Of a stretch of 64,000 bases of DNA, positions 21,796-33,929 are shown one piece after another. Origin of the DNA: Gyromitra esculenta (lineage: Eukaryota > Ascomycota > Pezizomycetes > Pezizales > Discinaceae); NCBI GenBank assembly GCA_038503075.1, contig JBCAML010000003.1, positions 2,914,001 through 2,978,000 on the forward strand, written 5' to 3'. Each line of letters opens with the position of its first letter. Within the stretch, counting starts at the first letter, position 1. The notes beneath the pieces were generated by a model. That model saw nothing but the letters and a program-made list of their open reading frames with translations, had not been told where the DNA came from and did not search any database. The position numbers and the translations under genes were made by a program.

Positions 21796-24700
21796 TTATG
21801 ATACCAACACCGCCAATCTCTCATATTCTTTCACAGCCTCAATGTCAAATTTTACTGCTAATGAATCAAAACAGGAGATACTGACATCTTCCCAGCGTTT
21901 GGCCCTACTTAATGCAGTATACGCCTGACCAGCACTAAAAAGGGTTTGATCTAATGCAACGCAAATATTGTTCAAGGAGAGCCCTTGTGTTTTGTGGATC
22001 GTGAGTGCGAAAGCATTTTGAATTGGCAACTGAGTCCTGGAATATAGGATTCCATAGCTGCGAAAGTGGACTGTATCAAGTTGTATTTCCACCATCTACA
22101 TTGCATGTTAGTTACTGACTGTTTACTAAACAATGCATATTTTCATCTTACCCGTATACCCTCAATAGTAGGGAATGCTACAGTCGGTAGTCTTTCTTCT
22201 CGAATGGCAACAATCACCCCACAGGTCCCATTGGATACTTCAACAGAGAGTAATGTGTTATTTAAAAACATTACTTTTGCTTCAAGTACACAGACAACCT
22301 CCACAGGATAGTTGGTACCTTTTTTGAAGGTACGTTCATGTGATTCCTTTGATAGAAGTTGTCCTTCCTCTCGATCAATTGCATGGAAGACATGTCTCAT
22401 AGTGTCAGGTAGGGTATCAAGAAGAAGATTGTTGATTTTGTTGGCTGTTTGGCGAAAAGAGACCAAATAAGTTGTTAGGTAGGTTTTTGCAGGGGCGTGA
22501 AAGGCTTGAACATTTTGTTGAATTATTTCACTGCTGGCAGGACTGATGTTGCCAAAGCGCAGATCGTTTAATAGGTTAAAAAAGGCAGGATCCTCACGTT
22601 GACGCATTGATTCCCGCAGAAATATTGGACTGAAAAGCCTCCATATTGGTGAAAAGAAAATCTTCTTTCCGGTGACAGGAGGCAATTGCAACAAATCGCC
22701 CAAACACAATACATGGAGGTTACCAAAAGGCTTGATATTGTTGTGAAGGTGAGCAAAGAGAGAGGATATGAATTCAAATAGGTCAGAGTTAACCATGGAT
22801 ATCTCATCAATAATCAGAACCCTGACTTTTTTGAGTTGGTGAAGCTTTTCCGTTGACTGAAAGATGTTCGATTTCAGTCCACCACCATCTCCATGACCAC
22901 CAATGTGAAGGGCACAGTGAATCGTTTGACCATTTATGTTGTTGGCAGCTATTCCAGTAGGTGCAAGTAACAGGAACTCCATACGCTGACTTGAAAACCA
23001 TTGCTGTAAGGCACGAAGCAAATAGGACTTGCCAGTACCTGCAGGGCCAGTAATAAACAATTTCACTCCAGGGCTGCCTAAGCGAGCTTGAGCTACTGCT
23101 TGAGTAATGTTACAGTATGCCGTGTATTGATCTCCACGAAGATCAAATATTGCCATTGAGTTGGGGACTGGGAGTGGAGAACGTTGCATCATAATTAACT
23201 GGTCTTGAATTACTGACTTCACAGATACGCAATGACCATCGACAATCGTATCAAGGAGCTCCAGGTAAATATCTGCTTGCTGAAGTGAATGTTGATGGAT
23301 TCCTGACCGGTATGTTGACATCAAATCATGATAGAGATTTGGAAACTGAGCTAACATGTGATCTTTGTAAGTAGTGAAGTTGCCGTTACCAAAGATCTCT
23401 TCGTCAGATCTCCATGGCTTCAGTTGAAGAAGTTTGACGAAAAAGAATGAATCACCATCAGCTAAGCGACGATGAACAGTACGGATCAGGACAGGCTATA
23501 TTCCATGTTAACAAATATTCAAGCAAACCTTTGACACAACTTTACCTTTTTACGGGCATATACAAAGTTTCCATTTTTGTCAGGCCAATAATTGCCTTCA
23601 CTTCTCCTTTTTCTCCGTTCCAGCTTATAATAAGAATGATAGTGGAAATATGTAAGTCTCTCAAACATGGGATGTGCTGGTCGAGCAAAATACTTTTCTA
23701 ATGCATCGGGATAGTAGGGTGTGTCATCGTCAGCTTGCTGTTCGAGAAGCCAAGCAGGTTTGACAACTGATGTTCGTTCAGCAGGAATAGAGGTTGGAAG
23801 ATACAAACAGCCACTCGACATTTGAAAGATGGGAAAGCTCAATAACAAAACCATGCACTCCATTGAACCCATCCTACGAGAAAGAAGATGTGATGTGGTA
23901 TGATTCTCACTCCTGATATCAACCAAAGATTTTGGTTCAGCTTTTGTGACATACTTTGAAATGTATTTTGCCAGACCTCCGGAAGTGCAGTACTGGACAT
24001 TGCAATGAGCCTGCCACAGGAGAAGAAGTTGTGGGCAGTACGGAACAACATACTGATCAGCTTCAGTCAGCCTGCGGTATGTGTATCTGACTTCTCCTGG
24101 CTTTTGGAACGTGATTGGTGACAATTCTGCAGGAAAGCCTTTACGGCATGGGCCTGTCATTGTATCATCACGCCCACAAAGATGGATATGGCAGTGATGT
24201 ATTTGATGCATCAAGACCAGCTCATACAACTCAGATTCCATTTCTGGATCAGGAATATCTGCACGGATAAAGGCTTTGCCAATTAACTCTGATTGATCAA
24301 ATTCTGTCCAAAGAAGTGAATGAGTGTGAATAGCGCCACGCAGTTGAAATTCATGACGTTCCACCAGCTCCCGCAACTGACCAAAGCCTGAGACAGTTGA
24401 TCCACGAAAATAGGTTGTTTTGATCCAGTGCCAACGTTCATAGTAGTATTGAATAGCATCCCATGGGCGATTGGAGGGTAAGGTATCATGGTTGCCAGTT
24501 TGAAGGAGAATTTGCTGATACTTTGGCCAACGTTCTGAGAAGGTTGTTGTGACAAATAGTGTTGGAACCCCAAATGTTTGAAGCATACAACGAATCTTGG
24601 CCTCAGCAGTACTGAAAAAGGTATCACCCGTTCGAATAAACTTGGGAATCGTGGTAGTGAGTTCTTCGTTGAGGATGGACCAAGAACCATATTGACTGGG

Positions 24701-26119
24701 TTGGAGTAGTTGAGAAGCAGTATATCGTTGATCTGCTGATCGTTGAGCTTGGCCTTTGATTAATCTGCAATTATTTTGGAAGATGTGAGAGGCTTCAATT
24801 TCCATGTAAGTCCATGCAGGCCAGTAGTGGTCATCCCGATAATGTGAAACAATGGAGTTTAACTTTGTCTTGGTGTCCGCCAACCGAGTGTTGTGATAAG
24901 GGATCCTTTCTTGTCGTGAAGCCAACTGCCAGTGACCCTGACCCCATGGATAGAGAACAGGAAACAAAAGAGGTTCTAAGGCAGGATCAGATCGTGTGAG
25001 ACCTATATGATGATGTTCAGGGCTTGAAGATGGACCTGGTAAAGATCCAACAGGCAGTCTGAATCCACGATGATCTTCGTTTGCTGTTGCTGATGTATAG
25101 TCAAAGGGATGGAGGACAAGATCTGGACGATTCATTGGACGTGACTCTTCTGGTGGAGCTAATGATGAGATAGAAGCAGTGGGAACTGGATGACGTTGCA
25201 AGTGAGTACGAACATCATATCTGTGATATAGTGGATTGTTTGCTAATAGCCAGTCACGGCAGTGTTGCAGATGTTGAATATCATGACCTTGATCAACCGA
25301 GTTATTGGAACTTTCCAAAAAAGCACCAATACAGCCACTAAACAATGCAACAGCACGTTCATTATTCGATAATGACATCTTCCCTACCTAATTTCAGCAC
25401 TCAATGTATTTGGAACACGAGATGGAAATCTTACCAGTGACAGTGCGGTAGGTAGCATAAGGATTAATTGTCTGAGAGTGACTTTGTGTGCGGCCCAAGC
25501 TTGTCTGCAGAGAAACAGGACTTAGGAAAATCCTAGAGCGTTGAGACAAACTGATAAGAACGTCAGGCCATGGGCCTGCAGCTGGTGGTTCCCTGGGAGT
25601 TGTCTTGCAATGAGTACAGACAGCGATTTGTGGTGATCCACTTTTCATTCTCTCGGATACTGAAAAGCCTAAAACAGCTACAAGAGGATAAATTTTGTTA
25701 TTATCCTTATTGATCCAGTTGACGTGACGTGGAAGCATCAATATGCCACAAAAAGAACATGGACAGTCAGGGAAATATGTGTCATAAGTGGTTCGAAACC
25801 TAGAAAGAAGTCGTTGAAAAGGTACATCAGGGCTAAAGATGCTTTGGATGGAGCTGTGGATGTTGGTTTTTGGTGAGGATTCCTTTCTAGTGTTGTCCAA
25901 TCGAGGTTTTCTATTACTGGTAGACTCTGCGTATTGGCAAGATTGTTGATTACTATGTTGAACAAAACTAAAAGTAGAAAACAGGCCACCAGAATCCATC
26001 AGGATATCATCTGATGGTACAGCTGTCAATGCAATGGATTGTGATATATTCGTCATATCACCTGCTATTTGGGTGCTAGTTGTACGATGAGGGACATATG
26101 AGCGAAAGCGAATTGACAT
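21796..26119 (-). CDS. Helitron Rep-helicase (RepHel), intact copy
   Basis: Four exons on the minus strand (25435-26119, 23546-25383, 22152-23495, 21796-22095) join in phase to 1,388 residues. This is the rolling-circle transposase: the HUH Rep nuclease nicks and joins DNA, and the PIF1-family helicase unwinds it. An N-terminal Cys pattern (C119, C121, C124, C168, C171) suggests a zinc motif. The Rep domain shows AIHTHSLLW (H581, H583) and YISKYVTK (Y702 and Y706, two candidate catalytic tyrosines). The helicase shows GPAGTGKS (991-998), IIDEIS (about 1069-1074), GDLLQLPPV (1107-1115), FALTIHKTQG (1318-1327) and YTALSRAK (1348-1355). All expected catalytic motifs are present. The accessory gene lies just upstream on the same strand. 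Intron 1 uses the second of two nearby AGs (GGTAG) to keep frame. Confidence 0.92.
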
Positions 26120-26229
26120 TTTGGTTTACTGAGTTTCTCTATCAGTAAAGCCCTTATATTATTCCACCATGACAAAATTGAAAATATAAAAAATATAAAA
26201 AAAAGATACAGTATCCAATCCTTCTATTG

Positions 26230-27477
26230 TTACATTTTATCCTTTCCTTTCCCTTGTCCTTTACCACCACGTTTAGACTTTGAAGACTGGATGGACACTG
26301 CAGCAGACAATTCATCCTCGTCCGAAGAAGACTCAACCATATCAATAGTTTCCATAGGTAATGGCTGATCATCGGAACGCTCTGGACTATGAAAAGGAGT
26401 ACGACTCGCTCTTGCTTCCGGTCGTTTGAACAGATTGCTTCTATCAGCATCTCGTCCAAAGTTCAGCTTAGCTCGAATGGGCCCTACTAATAGGAGTAGT
26501 GAGTATTAAAATCCACAATACTTGTTATATGTGAAACTGACCTGGCGATCCTGGTATTGTGCTTGAAGACACTCCTGATTTTGTAGGTGTTGCAGGACCA
26601 CTGTCTGGATCTGGCTTAATTATCTTCATTGGACTTGGCGAGGTATTGAGTGGGCCCAATAAAACCTTGCGTTTGGACTTCGGAGTTTGGAATATGGAGG
26701 CTTTGTCATCTTTGGGAACACCATCACGTGAGAAATTTATAGCGTGAGTTATCCCATATGCTATAATGTCAAATATTTAGTAAATTGAGAGCTAAAAAAT
26801 TGGTGTTGAGTAATTGATGTGATCTTACCTCTATCTATATCACTCTCATAAATATACCTGAAAGCTATATCCAGTACTTTCCCCGAATGCAAATATTTAA
26901 CCAACTTTGCGAACAATAGGACTTTGGTGTCAATCAAAAAGGTGAGAGCGCACTACAAGATTCAAATTAGCTTTGTCAAATTTGTTTTAACAGGTGGAAT
27001 AATTTAAGCTCTTACCAGCACATCTTCTTTAGCCTCACTATTATACTGATACATCTGACCTTGAAAGTGAGAATACGTTGTATTGGGCATATCTTCAAGA
27101 TCCGAGAGCATAGTGACAGTTGATGTACAGAATGGATCATTGGAAATAAATTTGTCTGCATGTGCGTTGTTCAAAAGCTCGACATTACGGATCAATGAGT
27201 ACTACTTGTGTTATTAGCATAATCAAAAAGTATGAGGCATACAAAAGGATGATAGATGGTAGCCAACCTTTGGAGTGTTTCCAGCGAAAAAGATAACAGT
27301 GCCATAAAATAGGTATACTCGATCAGGATAGAGAGTGTTGTCGGTGTTTTGGTAGTACTTCACAGACACCTCACGGGATGCACCATCTGCATCATGATGA
27401 AGGACTTTTGCCGATTTGAATCCACCCACACCAGAAATTGAGGAGATTCTGCCAACGAAAGAATAATAAATAGGCAT
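26230..27477 (-). CDS. Helitron accessory protein, intact copy (OB-fold-like, unknown function)
   Basis: Exons 27268-27477, 27016-27201, 26829-26952, 26542-26760 and 26230-26486 (minus strand) give 331 residues. Exon lengths are identical to those of the left copy, which supports the gene model. The N-terminal part resembles an OB-fold by strand pattern; a middle segment (CALTFLIDTKVLLFAKLVKY) is helical and hydrophobic. The C-terminal part is Ser/Pro-rich and ends in a basic, Gly/Lys-rich tail after an acidic cluster. No domain could be recognised with certainty. By analogy with Helitrons that carry RPA-like genes, it may bind single-stranded DNA during rolling-circle transposition. Conservation of splice sites and frame in both copies argues for a functional gene. 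The first exon is uncertain. Confidence 0.65.
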
Positions 27478-28431
27478 GTGGAAATAATACTTACAATTGA
27501 TACTGTGTGAAAAATGTTCATCCAAAAGTGTGAGTTGGTAAAGGTAAGGGTGACAGAAGTAAACCCCGAATGTTTGAAAGAAGAAGAAGAAAGCGGAGAA
27601 TGAAAACCCAGGTGGGAATCATGGGGTATTTAACACGTCATGTCCAAAGCTATAACACAGGAACTAATTATAACATACACACCAAAAGAGAAGAAATAAG
27701 CGAAATCAAGAGAAACCAAAAATTATGCTGATTCTGTACAGATATCAAAGAAGTCTGTGCAATTGAGCTTAACAACTGCTCTAAGATCACACGTACTACA
27801 TACCAAACAGGTTTAATCGAGCAGGAAATAACTTGCCACGGGCTAAAATAGGAAATTGAATGCGGAAAGGCACATGGTGAAAGTTGATAGCTCACACTAA
27901 GAATGAAGTGAATCAGCTGATTAAGAGCAAAAAGAAAGAATAAGAAGCGATCTGGTGCAAAATGTACGATGTCCAACACTATTCATACAACAACAAAGTT
28001 GTAAGTGACGTAGGCTGAAAAAGCAACACAATCTAATGTTTAGTATGATTGTGTATCCAAGCATACGAATGCTATTTGTGAAGGTTTGGGGAATGACATC
28101 AAGAAGGGTTAGGGTTTTTGAATGTTGTTGAGAATGGTGAATCGAGCAATAATTAGCGTTGAAGTATTGAAGTGAGAAGACAAAAACACTAAAATTTTAT
28201 GTTAGGATTGGCTCGAAGAAAGAACATGAAGGGAAAAGGTTCAAAAGTGAATTTGAATATTTGTAAAGCAAACTATTTGGATGATGTACTATTCACGATA
28301 CCTTATAAAAGTAATTATAACAATAACATGTGTTTTGATACATATAGCGATATCATATATAAAATCTAAATATCAAGAAAATCGATGTGCTTCCAAATCT
28401 GGCAAAAAGTGTCTAATCTGGTTTAGCGTTA

Positions 28432-28480
28432 TATTAAACAGTAGGATCAACACACCTACTCAATTTTTTTAATGTTTAAT
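28432..28480 (-). other. Helitron 5'-terminal hairpin, right copy
   Basis: Same nested pairing as at 1940-1987, read on the minus strand: ATTAAAC with GTTTAAT and AGTAGG with CCTACT. Confidence 0.6.
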
Positions 28481-29120
28481 TATCAAAATGTGCATCACTT
28501 TCCAGGACTCTTTGGGACAATCATGATAACTATGGCCCTGGAATTCTATTAAATTGATTGGGTATACCTGACACTTTGGTGATAGTTTAGATTATCTCTT
28601 ATGCTGTCACACTAGCACTGATTCTGCCAACATTAATCTGAGCCCAGAAATGTAAGGTGCAATCTAATAGATATAAGAGTGGTGATATTTATTGGAAGTC
28701 TCCTCCAAGAAAACTTTCTATCTTGTACAAGTGTATTTAATCCAATACTAATGATAAGGTTTGCCCTGATATCTTTGTCAATGTGCAAAAATCAAATCTA
28801 TTTGTTACAGATCTCTGAACCTATTACTGCTAAAGTAGTATAAGAAAGTTAATGGTGATTTGAGATAACCAGATGAGTTTCAGTGGGAGTTGCTACCAAG
28901 GCAGGTGCTACCGAGTTCATACACAGAGGTAATAACCAAACTTTACCATGCAACATCAGCAAAAACAAAATGCCATCCCGAGGCAACCACACTTCCAGAA
29001 ATGCTATATTCTGCCCAAGACAAAATTGAGAGCCCACATGTGTCAAGGCAACCTGTTAGACCTGTTACAGGTTGCCGACAGCCAGTAATTTAGCGTTTCA
29101 TGCCCACAAACTTTGCTCCA
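28481..29120. other. Unassigned spacer
   Basis: Host flank of the right Helitron's 5' end and sequence before the first LINE. A short near-palindrome CAACCTGTTA-GACC-TGTTACAGGTTG lies at about 29049-29076. No gene is supported. Confidence 0.4.
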
Positions 29121-30792
29121 CATCCTCCATCCCCACTAAAACCTCCTTGTTTGATAGTTTACTACCACCTTTTGCATTGCAACGGCATTACACACAGCCT
29201 AAGGGTTTTTGCACTTTGGCTTCATTTCATTTCCCCTCTTTTAAAAACAATTTGGGTCACTGTTTACACAATACCACACCAATCGCATGTCTTCATACTC
29301 CATCCCCACTACAACCTCTTCGATTGAAAGTTTACCACTACCTTTTGCATTGCAATGGCGTTATACACAGTCAAAAATCTTTAGCACTTCGGCTTCATTT
29401 CATTACCCGGCTCCTAAAAACAAGTTTGATCCTTGTTTTAACAATACCACTCCAATCGCATGTCTTGAGAAGATAAAGCAAAAATCTTTACACCTCTCTT
29501 CCCCTCTCTCCAAAGAGGTGAAGCTTCTACCACTCCAGCTTCCTCCACAACTGCCATGGCGGAACCCAGAACCCCCTCACCATCGAAACGGCAGAGAGCT
29601 GACACCTCTCCTACATCAGCAACAGTCTTTTCCCACCCTACAAACTGGATTAACTTAATCCTAAACAAGGACAAAGGAATCACAGGAGCCCCCATTACCT
29701 TACAGACAGTTAGCCAGTGCCTCACAAAAGCTGATTAACTGAATCTTGTCCACTACACTTCCCTCCTTAACATGATCGAGCATCTACTAAGCGAGGTCAC
29801 CCTACTGAAAGAGGCTGCTAAGAGTCCAGCACCTCTCCCAGACATGGTCCCAGAGTCTTCAACTCTGAGCAAACAAGAGCGCATGCACCTCCTCACAGTA
29901 GGGAAAGCAGCGCCCCCAGCACCACCCGCACCTTTCAGTGCTCCTCCTCCTGCACCTGCTGCTGCTATTCCAGCTCCTTCTGCCCCAAAGCCTCTGCAAT
30001 GGACACAGGTGGCCGCCAGCAAACCCAAAAGGAAACCACAACCAGCAAAGGCCAAACAGGTTGCAACTGCACCTGCTCCAAAGATTTCATCTTCCCCTTC
30101 CACCATTACTCCCACCATGTGTGCACACCGTTTGATTGTCAAACGCAACAGCACTCCCTTTACTCAAGGGACACCCATGGAACTCAGAGATAAACTTAAC
30201 TCTGCCATTGGTTCCATTACCATTCAGTCTGTGGCAATAGACACACATTCCCAGAATGTGTCATTGACAGTGATGAACAACATGTTTGCCATCACCCACT
30301 ACAGGAAAGTTGGTCAATTACTCCACCTCATTCCAGGAGCTCGCTCCCTACACCTTGACGAACCATTGCATCAACTCCAAGTTGTTGTACATGGTATTCC
30401 TACCTCTATGGAGCCCTTTGCCATCCAGCAAGAACTCTGCAATTTTAACCCTGGGCTTATTATGGATACCCCTCCCAGATGGCTCACTCTACCTGAAAAA
30501 CGAAGAGGGAAAACAGTTTCCTCTATTGTTATCACACTCTCTTGCCCCAAAGCTAACAAGATTGCCAACCACACTTGCTTATCCGCCTTTTCCACCACCA
30601 TTAGATCTGAACGCAAACTCCGCTTTGGACCCTCCACCCAGTGTTTCCAATGCCACAAATTTGGGCACCATACCAACAAATGCCCCAATCAACCATGCTG
30701 TTGCTGGTGTGTTGGACTTCATCCCACGGCTGCTCATACCTGCCCCACTCTCTCTTGCTCAATCCAAGGCCACCCCTGCTTTCACACTCTTG
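29121..30792 (+). mobile_element. ORF1-only LINE, copy 1 (truncated at 3' end)
   Basis: It starts with the family 5' end CATCCTCC...CCCC-CTACAACCTC, which is repeated as two monomers of about 170 bp (about 29121-29290 and 29293-29460). ORF1 follows. The element is cut at 30792 by the poly-T end of an opposite LINE copy. It shows no reverse transcriptase. Confidence 0.75.
29556..30790 (+). pseudogene. LINE ORF1 (gag-like, CCHC zinc knuckle), broken
   Basis: It begins at the Kozak-like GCCATGGCGG with MAEPRTPSP. An in-frame TAA occurs at about 29736, 60 codons in, and the frame then continues from 29739 to the junction with the next LINE. A Pro/Ala/Lys-rich linker (KPKRKPQPAKAKQ) is followed by an RRM-like region and zinc knuckles of the CX2CX4HX4C type (CFQCHKFGHHTNKC). 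ORF1 proteins of Tad-like LINEs bind the element's RNA. The poly-T of the next element truncates the end. Confidence 0.75.
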
Positions 30793-31343
30793 TTTTTTTT
30801 TTTTTTTGTTTAAATCATTTGATTATTGTTTCTAGGTACAAAACCACTTATGCAACAAAAAGGTTGTGAAGTCAAAAAACCTATCCCCATCAAGTAGACA
30901 CCCTTATCCGCCTGGGTAACAAAAGAGATCACAAAAGAGAAATGAAACAATTACTTCCAAAAGAACAAGAAGATGTTCCTGCGATAAAGCAACTTAAGGG
31001 TGCAGGGAAAGTTGACAGTGTCTGCCTATGAGAGTCAAGAGACTTGCAAACAACGGCCAAAAAAACAATGAGAAACCATAGAAGAAAGTCCATAGTAAAG
31101 CCACAATGGAAGCGGAGAGTAGCCAGGAAAAGATTCCAATCAAAGTTAATAGGGGTTGGGAAAGTATAGGTAAAGTGACCTAAAGGTCCATCTGGTTATC
31201 TGCTGGAGGGGGCGGTGAAGCCTTTGAAGGGTGTGATGGGCAGCTGTTCAGGTGTGACTCATGGGGTCCGTCACAGTTGACACACTTAACAAGAGTGTGA
31301 GAGCAGGGGCGGCCTTTAATTGAGCAAGTGAGGGTGGGGCAGG

Positions 31344-31640
31344 TTTTTTTTTTTTTTTTTTGTTTAAATCATTTGATTATTGTTTCTAGGTACAAAACCG
31401 CTTATGCAACACAAAAGTTATGAAGTCAAAAAACCTATCCCCACCAAGTAAACACCCTTATCCGCCTGGGTAACCAAAGAGAACACAAAGGAGAAGCGAA
31501 CCAAGTACTTCCAAAAGAACAAGACAATGTTCCTGCGATAAAATGACTTAAGGGTGCAGGGAGAGTTGACAGTGTATGCCTATGAGAGTAAAGAAACTTA
31601 TAAACAATGGCCAACGAAACAATGAGAAACCATAGAAGAA
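31344..31640 (-). mobile_element. 5'-truncated LINE insertion with 16-bp TSD
   Basis: About 300 bp of LINE 3' end with a T run (A-tail). Flanked by GTGAGGGTGGGGCAGG at 31328-31343 and 31641-31656, within the zinc-knuckle region of the surrounding LINE. A clean target-primed insertion. Confidence 0.85.
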
Positions 31641-31655
31641 GTGAGGGTGGGGCAG

Positions 31656-33600
31656 GTATGAGCTGCAGTGGGATGAAGTCCAACACACTAGTGACAGCAT
31701 GGTTGGTTAGGGCATTTGTTTGTGTGGTGTCCAAATTTGTGACATTGGGAACACTGGGTGGAGGGTCCAAAGCGAAGTTTGCGTTCAGCTTGGACGGTGG
31801 TGGAGAAGGCAGATAAGCGAGTTCGATTAGCAATCTCGTTAGCTTTGGGGCCAGAGAGTGTGATAATAATGGAGGAAACTGTTTTCCCTCTTCGTTTTTC
31901 TGGTAGTGTAAGCCATCTTGGGGGTGTATCCATGGTGAGGCCAGGGTTAAAGTTGCAGAGCTCTTGCTGAATAGCAGAGGGCTCCATGGAAGTAGAAATA
32001 CCATGTACAACAAGTTGGTGCAATGGTTCGTCAAGGTGTAGGGAGCGAGCTCCTGGGATGATGTGGAGAAATTGCCCAACTTTTCTGTAATGGGTGATGG
32101 CAAACATGTTGTTAATGACCATCAATGACACATTCTGGGAATGCGTGTCTATTGCCACAGACTGGATGGTGATGGAACCGATAGCATAGTTCAGCTTGTC
32201 CATGAGTTCCGTGGGTGTCCCTTGGGTAAGGGGAGTGCCATCGTGTTTGACAATCAAGCGGCGTGCACGCATGGTGGGAGTGATGGTGAGAGGAGAGACA
32301 TGAATCTGAGGGGCAGGTGCAGAGGCAGCCTGTTTGGTCTTTGCTGGTTGTGGTTTTCTCTTGGGTTTGCTGGCCACCACCAGAGCCCATTTCAGGGGCT
32401 TTGGGGCAGGAGGTGTAATGGATCTACAATACCATTACCTGCAGTGATGCATAATAGTACCAGACAAGCAGAGAAGTAGTAAGGATCAGCATGAGTGGCA
32501 TAGCTACCACATGCTAGAGGATACCTGCTACTCTGCTGTTTCGATGGAATGGAACCAGCGAGAATAGCATTAGTTGACGAGCCAATGATATATCTCCGGT
32601 GATACCAAATACAGGAAGCTCCTGTGGTGGCGTTCGCAATCTATCTGTGCATGTACCAGTGGCCCAGAGCCATTGGCGCGGCAATAGGGAATCTATTAAG
32701 TGCAGGACACCTCACATGCAACAGTAGACTGATCAGCACCGATTCCTGCATCCAGCATAGGCATGGCATGCAGCTGGCGGATCTAGAAGGTCTAACTGGG
32801 TAGAACAACCGAGGAGTGCCGGAGAGTGCCGAAGTGATCATTAACTGAATCCTGAGGTGCCCCCGCCTGCAATAGCTTGGCATGTTCTCAGGGTCTTGAT
32901 CGGCCCCCAGCAGAGTAGAACAGAAAGAGGACGGCGAGTCAGCAGCACTATAAAGATAGTGCATGACCCCGCCACCTGTTGCTCTTCTCCCCAGTCTCAT
33001 CAGGCAGAATACTACCGAGTAGAGCCCTTAAGATTATTAAGTACCTTGCATGAAAATACTCTTAACATCTCAACCTGATTTCTAGTATTTGCAACGGCTG
33101 TATTCCTATACCTATTCACACTACAGAGCAGTAGGACTGCCCCCGTTACAGGAGGAGGTGCTGGGATAGCAGCTGCAAGAGCAGGAGGAAGAGGAGCACT
33201 GGGTGCAGGTGGTTCTGAAGGCGCTGCCTTCCCTACTGTGAGAAGCAGGTGGTCACACTCTAGTTTGCTCATAGTCGGAGACTCCAGAAACATGTCTGGG
33301 AGAGGTGCAGGAGCTGGTTTGCTTACTGCTTCCTTAAGGGTGGTGATTTCACCTTGGAGATGCTGTATCATGTCAAGGAGTTTTTGGAAGTGGAGGAGAT
33401 TGAACTTGTCAGCTCTGGCTAGAACGTTGCAAACATCAAACCCAAAACCTGGCTCACTGCCTAGGTGAGTCTTAATGGCCTCTCCTGGTTTATTCTAGAG
33501 GCCAGCCCAGTGGGTTGGCTTTCCAAAAACAGGAGGGGATGGGGGAGAGGTGTCAGCTCTCTGTCTTTTCGATGGTGAGGGGGTTCTTGGTTCCGCCGCA
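31656..33600 (-). pseudogene. LINE ORF1 fragments (copy 2)
   Basis: The minus-strand ORF1 is split by the copia solo LTR. The zinc-knuckle half (CSQCHKFGHHTNKC, then CPNQPCC) reads from 32380 to 31688. The N-terminal half, including the segment with MIQHLQGEITTLKEA and the Ala/Pro-rich linker, reads from 33371 down to 33150. The preceding N-terminus near 33460-33610 (RTPSPSKRQRADTS-like) is in another frame. Non-functional. Confidence 0.7.
32414..33150 (-). repeat. Ty1/copia solo LTR with TSD GGAGG
   Basis: 737 bp, ending in TGTAAT...GTTACA. Perfect duplication GGAGG at 32409-32413 and 33151-33155. It provides the full-length reference for the copia LTR fragments at 1-193, 15348-15856 and 61947-62333. 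Confidence 0.88.
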
Positions 33601-33929
33601 GATGAAGAAGAGGAAGCAACGAATGGGTTTGGAGTTCCCTCAGCTTAATGATGGGGGAATATGGGTGTGAACATGTTGCCTTTACCTTTGGGGGGCATTG
33701 CGACCTTGGGTTGTTGTGTAAACGATGATCCAAATCGTTTGTAAAAGAGGGGTAATGGAATGAAGCCGAAGTGCTAAAGACTTTTGGCTGTGTGTAACGC
33801 CGTTGCAACGCAAAAGGTGGTGGTGAACTTTCAATCGACGAGGTTGTAGCAGGAATGGAGGATGGCAGCAGTCAACTGGTTTTTTTTTTTTTGTTTAAAT
33901 CATTTGATTATTGTTTCTAGGTACAAAAC

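Larger units (their letters stand above)
18752..28479 (-). mobile_element. Helitron, right copy (apparently intact), 9.7 kb
   Basis: An inverted near-identical copy of 1941-11641. On the minus strand it starts after a host A (28480 complement) with TTAAACATT and ends in CTAG (18752-18755) before a host T. Outer flanks differ completely from those of the left copy, so this is not a simple assembly mirror. All three genes are open: accessory 331 aa, Rep-helicase 1,388 aa and TET/JBP-like dioxygenase 517 aa. Both copies point their 3' ends inward, giving a 9.7 kb inverted repeat around a 7.1 kb spacer. Confidence 0.9.
30793..33864 (-). mobile_element. ORF1-only LINE, copy 2, with two nested insertions
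   Basis: Minus-strand copy. The A-tail (T run) is at 30793, the conserved 3' end includes GTACCTAGAAACAATAATCA (minus strand), ORF1 extends up to about 33600, and the 5' end GGATG is at 33864. It is interrupted by a short LINE (31344-31640) and a copia solo LTR (32414-33150). There is no reverse transcriptase between ORF1 and the 3' end. No target duplication could be matched across both ends. Confidence 0.7.

Noticed and set aside
1941..28479. The large inverted repeat as a pure assembly artefact
   Set aside because: The arms differ by substitutions, indels and tandem-repeat number, and each has unique flanks at both ends, which an artefactual mirror would not show. It still deserves read-level confirmation.
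30783..33879. Inverted LINE copies at 29121 and 30793 as a twin-priming product
   Set aside because: The poly-T tail lies at the junction between the two, not at the outer end as twin priming predicts. Two separate insertions or a rearrangement fit better.
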